The notes below the pieces were generated by a model. The model was not told where the DNA came from. It did not search any database and saw nothing but the letters and a program-made list of their open reading frames with translations. Shown in pieces: positions 5,442-10,022 of a stretch of DNA of 10,022 bases; position 1 is the first letter of the stretch, and each line of letters begins with the position of its first letter. The translations under genes and the position numbers were made by a program. Source of the DNA: Nanobdellati archaeon (GTDB taxonomy: Archaea; EX4484-52; JAADEF01); the NCBI GenBank assembly GCA_015521505.1, contig WAOB01000112.1:1-10022 (forward strand), written 5' to 3'.

Positions 5442-7178
5442 TTACATATTCTCTATGAAATCGAACAAATAATCTTTATCGTAGTAGTATGTTTTGATAA
5501 TCTCACTAACTCTGATAAAATCAGTAATCTTATTTTCCAACATCCAATTAAGGACAAATATTTTATTTTTAAGCTCTATTAATATTTCCTCTTTTGAGAG
5601 TCCGCTTAAGGAAGATATCTTTTTTAATTTTATTGATGGATTAACAGAATCAAACACATCTTTCTCAGAATTCCATGCAACTACTTGCCGAGTAGATATC
5701 ATCTTTGTGTCAAAATTGTATCTTTCTACTTCATAAATATCTGTTACTCTTCTAACAAAAGAATTCTTATATCTGAATCCTTTAACAAATGTTATTAGGT
5801 CAAGAGTCTCTAATAATGAAGGAGGTAAATTAATAGGAGGAGTTATTAATCTATCAATTACTTTATCCATACTATCTGCATGCATTGTTGCCAAACCGGC
5901 ATGTCCTGTAGCCATTCCTTGGAACAAAACATAAGTTTCTTTACCTCTAACCTCTCCAACTATTATATAATCAGGCCTTTGCCTTAAGGCACCTTTAAGT
6001 AGATCAAACATCGTTACCTCTCCTGCTCTTTTATCGCCTCTAAAACTTCCAAAACCCGGTCTTTCAACTTCAGGAATCCAATGAGGATGTTGCAATCTTA
6101 ATTCAGGAGTATCCTCTATAGAAACTATTTTAGAATCAGGTCTTATAAACATAGAAAGAGCATTAAGTAATGAGGTTTTACCTGCAGCAGTAGGGCCTGA
6201 AACTAATACAGAAAGTTTGTTCTCTATACATAACCACAAATAAGCAAGGGTTTTTGCATCTATTGTGTGGTATTGCATGAGTTTAATTGGTGTTAAAGGA
6301 TCCTTTGAGAATTTTCTTATAGTGAAGTTGGAACCTCTTCTTGCGATATCTGTACCTAAAACTCCATGAACTCTTGATCCATCTGGTAGTGCTCCTTCTA
6401 ATAATGGCTCTGCAACAGAAATGTTTTTATTACATTTTTGGGCAAGTTTTATAATAAAATAATCTAATTCTTCTTTTTTATTGAATTTAACATTTGTTTG
6501 AACTGATGAAATCCTTGGATCTCTATGAAAAACAAAGATAGGAATGTTAACTCCATCGCAACTAATGTCTTCTATGTTTTTATCTCTTAAGAGAGGCTCT
6601 ATTTTTCCCAAACCTAAGAAATCTCTGACAATATAATATTTGTATATATCTATTTTCTCTTTACTCGCACTTATGCCAAACTGTCTTATTATATTAACTA
6701 CAGAATCTTCAATATACTTTTTCATGTTCTCGGCAGACATCACACCCAAATCAACATTTATCTTATTCTCTATAATCTTCTTTATATACGTTATGTTTTT
6801 TATGTCATTTATATTTAGAGGAGGCTCTATGACTTCATAAATAAGTTTGTTTATTGAGGTATCGTATCTAATATGTGCATACGCCATAACTTTACCTGTG
6901 GTGTCATCTATAATAAGAGGATATTTCATATCGATATTTTTTATCTCATCATCATCCTCTTTTAAAATAGCAAATCTTCTTTTTATCTTAGATAGTTCTT
7001 TTAAGTCTATACCGTCTTTCATGGAACTTTTGTTTTTATTTTTTTCTTGTGATTTATCTTCCTTTGTTTTATGAGATAAAAGATTATTATTTATCTTTTT
7101 TGGAATTTCTTTATCTGAAGAGGATCTCTTTTTTATCAATAATTTCATATTTCTCACAGACTTTTTTATGTTAACCAT
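5442..7178 (-). CDS. Type IV pilus/archaellum-type secretion ATPase (GspE/FlaI/TadA family)
   Basis: This 578-residue cytoplasmic hexameric motor would drive assembly or retraction of a type IV filament. The ATPase core has Walker A GPTAAGKT (328-335), the Asp box SIEDTPEL (353-360) and Walker B DYIIVGEVRG (403-412, catalytic-base position E409). The His box is GHAGLATMHADS (425-436). Ahead of it, about 150-290 is the N-terminal domain of FlaI-like proteins (DFLGLGKIEPLLRDKNIEDI; EGALPDGSRVH). The C-terminus, YYYDKDYLFDFI, also matches this group. The first 70 residues or so are rich in Lys, Ser and Asn and look disordered; they could be an interaction tail. The start is firm: GGTGA (7185-7189) lies 6 bases upstream and shares bases with the stop of the preceding gene. 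The stop is 16 bases before the next gene's ATG. Confidence 0.93.
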   Translation of the reverse strand: MVNIKKSVRNMKLLIKKRSSSDKEIPKKINNNLLSHKTKEDKSQEKNKNKSSMKDGIDLKELSKIKRRFAILKEDDDEIKNIDMKYPLIIDDTTGKVMAYAHIRYDTSINKLIYEVIEPPLNINDIKNITYIKKIIENKINVDLGVMSAENMKKYIEDSVVNIIRQFGISASKEKIDIYKYYIVRDFLGLGKIEPLLRDKNIEDISCDGVNIPIFVFHRDPRISSVQTNVKFNKKEELDYFIIKLAQKCNKNISVAEPLLEGALPDGSRVHGVLGTDIARRGSNFTIRKFSKDPLTPIKLMQYHTIDAKTLAYLWLCIENKLSVLVSGPTAAGKTSLLNALSMFIRPDSKIVSIEDTPELRLQHPHWIPEVERPGFGSFRGDKRAGEVTMFDLLKGALRQRPDYIIVGEVRGKETYVLFQGMATGHAGLATMHADSMDKVIDRLITPPINLPPSLLETLDLITFVKGFRYKNSFVRRVTDIYEVERYNFDTKMISTRQVVAWNSEKDVFDSVNPSIKLKKISSLSGLSKEEILIELKNKIFVLNWMLENKITDFIRVSEIIKTYYYDKDYLFDFIENM

Positions 7179-7184
7179 TATACT

Positions 7185-7189
7185 TCACC
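7185..7189 (-). promoter_or_regulatory. Shine-Dalgarno GGTGA sharing the upstream stop codon
   Basis: GGTGA, read on the minus strand, includes the TGA stop of the 139-residue prepilin-like gene and lies 6 bases before the ATPase ATG. A terminating ribosome would therefore stop on the initiation site of the next gene. Confidence 0.65.
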
Positions 7190-7604
7190 ATAATTCTATA
7201 TAATCCTTTCCTTTCTCGTAATAAACATTTATCTCTCGTTGTGAGGATGTGATAGTGTAATTTAAATATATTTTATAAGGTACATACTCAACTATATATT
7301 TTTCTCCTAAATAAAATGCCAAACTGTCTGTTGATACGGATCTTATTAAATAATCTTCATTATTTATTCTCTTAGGAATGTTTATTTTTATCAATCCTTT
7401 GTCGATATTATACTTTTTAAACGTGTTATACGAATATTCTATCTTTTTGATTATTGCACTGGTATGTTCTTCAAAATTTGCATTGTATAAAGGGGATAAT
7501 GCTACTCTGTAAAATGAAAAGAGGCCTATAAAAACCAAGAGACCTATAAAAGCCAAAAGTACAAATTCGATTATATAATTTTGACCTTTAATTCTTAATC
7601 TCAT
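7185..7604 (-). CDS. Type IV prepilin-like protein with class III-type N-terminus
   Basis: This 139-residue small secreted or filament protein begins MRLRIKGQNYIIEFVLLA and then runs as one hydrophobic helix to about residue 32. A basic start, G-Q at 7-8, an acidic residue soon after and an unbroken hydrophobic helix is the archaeal type IV pilin (class III) signal. Prepilin peptidase would cut between G7 and Q8. The glutamate (E13) then falls at +6 rather than the usual +5. The rest (about 40-139) is an exported domain rich in Tyr, Ile and Lys that looks like beta strands, with no cysteines. Its ATG overlaps the preceding stop as ATGA, and GAGGT repeated in the last codons of that gene gives a Shine-Dalgarno site. 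Being so small it could be a minor pilin or tip subunit rather than the main one. Confidence 0.7.
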   Translation of the reverse strand: MRLRIKGQNYIIEFVLLAFIGLLVFIGLFSFYRVALSPLYNANFEEHTSAIIKKIEYSYNTFKKYNIDKGLIKINIPKRINNEDYLIRSVSTDSLAFYLGEKYIVEYVPYKIYLNYTITSSQREINVYYEKGKDYIELW

Positions 7605-8506
7605 TGAACCTCAACCTCTACTTTTATAATGTTAAGATCACCTCCTAATGATGACTCTCCAGGAAGGATTTCAGAATCAACTCTTGAAATAACTATTTTT
7701 ACTCTTCCCCCCTCTTTGTATATTTTGCCTCTATTGTTGACTATATCAATATAATATCCTGATTTCGTATCTCCATCTACAACTTCCCTTGAAACTATTC
7801 TATAATAATTAATGAAATTCTCTTGTGCATAATCTTGTTTTGCTTTAACTAATAGAACCAGGGGCTTGTTTATTCCCTTTATGCCCGCTATTTTTTCTTC
7901 TGATGTATCTTCTAAATAACCTATTTTGTATGGATCACAATAAGATGTAACTACAAGATATCTTGTTTTTCCATCTGTACTTTCAATATACTCTCCATTA
8001 CTAAACATATCTAAATTTGGAGTATCTCCTTTAAAAGAACATTGAGATTCAGTTTTCTCTTTAAATACTTTATTAGAACAATCTAATTCAAATTTACATA
8101 CATTTACTGCTGTAGAGTTCAACTCAGGAACTTCATTAGAGGATAAATCTTGAAAAACTACAACTCTTTTTTTGAAGGGCGGTGTATCTGTTAAAGGAAC
8201 ATAGGTTGTTACAGGATAGTAAACAGTAGGTGCTTTTACTTCATAATATATTTCGTCCTTCTCGGGATCTATTGTTAACTTTCCTTTTAGTTCAATTTCA
8301 ATAACCTTCGAGTTTCCTGTTTCACTTGCCTCTATAATGTCTTTGATAAGCTGATTCATAAAATTTTCAGCATCTTGCAGTTCGACAGATTTTCGAGTTT
8401 TTTCTAATAATGGTACGCCCCAATAATATGCAGTACCTGCTAAAACCAAAGCAACACCAGTAATCAACACCACACTTATAACCTGCGTTTGCAATTTTAA
8501 TTTCAT
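7601..8506 (-). CDS. Membrane-anchored secreted protein of the pilus operon (pilin- or ArlF/ArlG-like)
   Basis: This 301-residue first gene of the operon has a short basic start (MKLKLQTQ), one membrane helix at about 9-30 (VISVVLITGVALVLAG), and a large outside domain. That domain is rich in beta strands and has four cysteines (C137, C143, C156, C190), enough for two disulfides. There is no Gly or Ala right before the helix, so a class III cleavage site is not evident; the helix may remain as an anchor. Single-helix proteins with an outside beta domain occur as pilins and as the archaellum stator proteins ArlF/ArlG, but I cannot assign it to either family. I start it at ATG 8506 because GGAGGGGG (8511-8518) is ideally placed. 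The open frame extends 9 codons further to a TTG at 8533, which would swallow that site. Confidence 0.7.
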   Translation of the reverse strand: MKLKLQTQVISVVLITGVALVLAGTAYYWGVPLLEKTRKSVELQDAENFMNQLIKDIIEASETGNSKVIEIELKGKLTIDPEKDEIYYEVKAPTVYYPVTTYVPLTDTPPFKKRVVVFQDLSSNEVPELNSTAVNVCKFELDCSNKVFKEKTESQCSFKGDTPNLDMFSNGEYIESTDGKTRYLVVTSYCDPYKIGYLEDTSEEKIAGIKGINKPLVLLVKAKQDYAQENFINYYRIVSREVVDGDTKSGYYIDIVNNRGKIYKEGGRVKIVISRVDSEILPGESSLGGDLNIIKVEVEVQ

Positions 8507-8510
8507 TATA

Positions 8511-8518
8511 CCCCCTCC
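8511..8518 (-). promoter_or_regulatory. Strong Shine-Dalgarno GGAGGGGG deciding the start at 8506
   Basis: Read on the minus strand, GGAGGGGG ends 4 bases before ATG 8506. This makes the ATG the start and excludes the upstream in-frame TTG. Confidence 0.7.
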
Positions 8519-8532
8519 ATGTTGTGATAGCA

Positions 8533-8541
8533 ATATATAAA
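8533..8541 (-). promoter_or_regulatory. TATA box of the pilus operon
   Basis: On the minus strand this reads TTTATATAT within ATATATTTATATATT. A start site 26 bases downstream would fall near 8511, right at the Shine-Dalgarno site, giving a 5' leader of only a few bases. A second, symmetric TATATATATA (about 8560-8568) could serve either strand. Confidence 0.45.
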
Positions 8542-8594
8542 TATATTTTAGTGGGGATTATATATATAAGTTTTAGATAGATATCCTATGTATG

Positions 8595-8648
8595 TTGCAT
8601 ATCTTTTGCACATTTTACTATAAAAATTTTTAAAGATATCATTGCATA
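8595..8648 (+). repeat. Three TTGCAYA repeats in the divergent promoter region
   Basis: TTGCATA is at 8595-8601, TTGCACA at 8606-8612 and TTGCATA at 8642-8648. The first two are 11 bases apart, one helical turn. The third lies between the TATA-like box (8627-8634) and the transporter's start codon, where a bound repressor would block transcription. ATGTATG (8588-8594) and CATACAT (8645-8651) additionally form an inverted pair around the region. This could be an operator, for instance for a metal-responsive regulator, but no known consensus is recognised. Confidence 0.35.
8627..8634 (+). promoter_or_regulatory. TATA-like box for the ferritin-VIT1 gene
   Basis: TTTTTAAA is centred about 27 bases before ATG 8658 and matches the core seen before proS. 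No Shine-Dalgarno site precedes this ATG, so the transcript is probably leaderless. Confidence 0.5.
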
Positions 8649-8657
8649 CATGTTATA

Positions 8658-9644
8658 ATGGTGAGAATGTCTTCTAGGAGGATACAGCAATATTATGCTA
8701 AAGAACTTATGGATTATATAATATATAGTAGAATATCTGAAAAAATAAAGGATAAGAAAAGAAAAATGAGGATTTTAAAACTTGCTGAAATGGAAAAGAA
8801 ACACGCAGAGTTTTGGAAGAAAGTGGCAGAGAGGAGAAAGATAAGGGTTAAGGATAAGACATCTAAATTGAAGATATGGTTTTTTATGATACTCTCTAGT
8901 ATTTCTTTAACATGGACTGCAAAGATATTGGAGTTATTAGAGAACAAGGCTATAAAGGATTATTATTCAATCTATGAGAATAAAGAATTGGATAAAGAGG
9001 AGTTAGATTCTTTAAAGAAAATCATAGAGGATGAGTTATTTCATGAAATAGAGATGATAGATATTGAAAAAAAGGAAAGTAACTTCATAGACCATATCAG
9101 GGATGTGTTCTTAGGTATGAATGATGGATTAGTAGAAATTCTCTCAGCATTAGCAGGATTAGTAAGTTTATATCCGAATGATCCATTATTGATAGGGATA
9201 ACAGGAACGATTGTTGGTTTGTCTGGAACATTATCCATGGCAATAGGTACTTATATCTCTGTAAAAAACCAAAAAGATGTAAAAGAAAAGGGTAATTTTG
9301 AATATCATGTTGCAAAACAATTAAATATTAGGACAAATTTGAAATATGAAGAAATAACAGAAAATCCTTTAAAGGCAGGCTATTTGACAGGGATCTTCTA
9401 TATTATTGGTACTGCTCTTGTAGTATATCCTTTCTTTTTAGGTATAGCTCCTAAAATAGCAATACTTATAAGTGCACTTACTGCAGTAATAACATGGATT
9501 ATTGCGGGATTTATAATAGCAATAAGTTCTGGAATTTCTATAAAAGGTAAGATCTTAGAGATGTTATTAACTGGTTTAGGGGCAGCAGTAGTAACATATT
9601 CTTTTGGATATATAATTAATTATTTGACAGGTGGTGTTGTATAG
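8658..9644 (+). CDS. Ferritin-like/VIT1-CCC1 fusion, MbfA-like iron or manganese transporter
   Basis: This 328-residue membrane protein moves Fe(II) or Mn(II) across the membrane. Residues 1-140 form a rubrerythrin-type four-helix bundle with metal-ligand candidates E16, E46-x2-H49, E92 or E95, and E126-x2-H129. Residues 145-328 form the VIT1/CCC1 domain with about five membrane helices (near 159-173, 178-200, 242-262, 267-289, 303-323). Its hallmarks are FLGMNDGLVE (151-160) and LSMAIGTYISVKNQKDV (192-208), followed by the cytoplasmic metal-collecting loop (about 204-236, rich in Glu, Lys and His). The same arrangement is known from bacterial MbfA, an iron exporter. Here it probably lets metal captured in the bundle be exported or detoxified; the direction is inferred. 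ATG 8667 is a possible alternative start. The stop is embedded in the start region of a downstream protease gene. Confidence 0.9.
   Translation: MVRMSSRRIQQYYAKELMDYIIYSRISEKIKDKKRKMRILKLAEMEKKHAEFWKKVAERRKIRVKDKTSKLKIWFFMILSSISLTWTAKILELLENKAIKDYYSIYENKELDKEELDSLKKIIEDELFHEIEMIDIEKKESNFIDHIRDVFLGMNDGLVEILSALAGLVSLYPNDPLLIGITGTIVGLSGTLSMAIGTYISVKNQKDVKEKGNFEYHVAKQLNIRTNLKYEEITENPLKAGYLTGIFYIIGTALVVYPFFLGIAPKIAILISALTAVITWIIAGFIIAISSGISIKGKILEMLLTGLGAAVVTYSFGYIINYLTGGVV
9630..9636 (+). promoter_or_regulatory. Shine-Dalgarno-like GGTGGTG inside the end of the transporter gene
   Basis: GGTGGTG lies in the last codons of the ferritin-VIT1 gene, 4 bases before ATA 9641. It marks where initiation of the next gene should occur even though no standard start codon is present there. 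Confidence 0.4.
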
Positions 9645-10022
9645 ACAAATTAAGTAGAATTCTGTATAAAGAACTCATCTTTCATATTGAAGTTAAAGAG
9701 CTTTTAGAGCTAATAGTATCATCAATAATAATTACTTTTATATTGACATTCACATCATTTGGCAATCTAATAAGAACAGATTATTATAAATCATATGGAA
9801 TAGCACTACTAATAGTCATAATAAGCTTTATTTTACATGAGCTTGCACATAAATTTGTGGCAATAAGACATGGTATGTTTGCAAGATATCACGCATCATA
9901 TCAAGGATTGGTTATATCATTTATAATTAAGTTAATATTTGGAATAACACTGATAATTCCAGGAGCAGTTGTCATTCATAAAATGTTTAGACATAAAAGT
10001 AAAAAGAGAGAAAGGATTATAG
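9641..10022 (+). CDS. Site-2-protease-like M50 membrane metalloprotease (partial, unusual start)
   Basis: The frame is open to the window edge (127 codons seen). It has the zinc-protease motif HELAH at residues 66-70 (bases 9836-9850), inside a hydrophobic segment (IALLIVIISFILHELAHKF). IPGAVVI (106-112) in a further helix matches archaeal M50 proteins. The N-terminal part, FHIEVKELLELIVSS and a helix, also fits the typical start of these proteases. Such enzymes cut membrane-bound substrates; the second motif (Asp ligand, usually NxxPxxxLDG) would lie outside the window. No ATG, GTG or TTG precedes the conserved N-terminus. I place the start at ATA 9641, which overlaps the transporter's TAG and follows GGTGGTG; ATT 9659 or CTG 9662 are alternatives. 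The first in-frame TTG (9743) would cut into the first membrane helix. Confidence 0.72.
   Translation, partial: MDKLSRILYKELIFHIEVKELLELIVSSIIITFILTFTSFGNLIRTDYYKSYGIALLIVIISFILHELAHKFVAIRHGMFARYHASYQGLVISFIIKLIFGITLIIPGAVVIHKMFRHKSKKRERII

Noticed and set aside
5130..5582. Open frame of 150 codons on the + strand
   Set aside because: It lies antisense to the T2SSF and ATPase genes, which have clear family motifs. Its sequence has no recognisable domain and no promoter or Shine-Dalgarno site.
8507..8533. Longer form of the operon's first protein from TTG 8533
   Set aside because: The extra nine codons contain the GGAGGGGG Shine-Dalgarno site, and the upstream TATA box at 8533-8541 would overlap the TTG. 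ATG 8506 is better on both counts.
9623..9745. Frameshift or fusion joining the VIT1 domain and the M50 protease into one protein
   Set aside because: The VIT1 domain ends at its normal length and the protease begins with its own typical N-terminus. Overlapping separate genes explain it better, though read-level errors cannot be excluded.
1..10022. CRISPR arrays, insertion sequences, rRNA genes
   Set aside because: No regularly spaced repeats, no transposase motifs with terminal inverted repeats, and no rRNA-like GC-rich conserved blocks were seen on reading the window.

Overview
The window is AT-rich (roughly two thirds or more A+T by eye) and archaeal. The prolyl-tRNA synthetase is of the archaeal/eukaryotic type. 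Several genes look leaderless, with a TATA-like box about 26-28 bases before the ATG. Other starts have clear Shine-Dalgarno sites, and the secretion/pilus genes are of the archaeal GspE/FlaI-FlaJ kind. Dense packing, split membrane genes and the AT-rich composition would fit a small-genome DPANN-like archaeon (for example Nanoarchaeota-related), but this assignment is inference.

Left part (1-1963, + strand): the last 21 codons of an upstream gene, a metallo-beta-lactamase-fold hydrolase with all expected metal ligands, and a probable 51-residue basic protein directly behind it. About 130 non-coding bases with inverted and direct repeats follow, then a leaderless circularly permuted GTPase of the YlqF/RbgA/NOG2 kind. 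A perfect 8-bp hairpin and a T run lie in the convergent gap after it.

Middle (2075-8506, - strand): proS, then (upstream in transcription) a compact five-gene type IV pilus/archaellum/Tad-like operon. In transcription order it runs: membrane-anchored 301-residue secreted protein, 139-residue prepilin-like protein with a KGQ N-terminus, secretion ATPase, and two single-domain T2SSF membrane proteins. The last two look like a FlaJ/ArlJ protein split in two, or a TadB/TadC pair. Gaps are 16 bases or less, one junction is an ATGA overlap, and Shine-Dalgarno sites sit inside the ends of the preceding genes, so the five are very likely co-transcribed and translationally coupled.

Right part (8507-10022, + strand): a 151-base divergent promoter region with three TTGCAYA repeats, then a ferritin-like/VIT1 (MbfA-like) iron or manganese transporter fusion. 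Directly behind it is the 5' part of a site-2-protease-like M50 membrane metalloprotease. This gene has no ATG, GTG or TTG before its conserved N-terminus and probably starts at an ATA overlapping the stop of the transporter, or at another non-standard codon. No CRISPR array, insertion sequence, tRNA or rRNA was seen.
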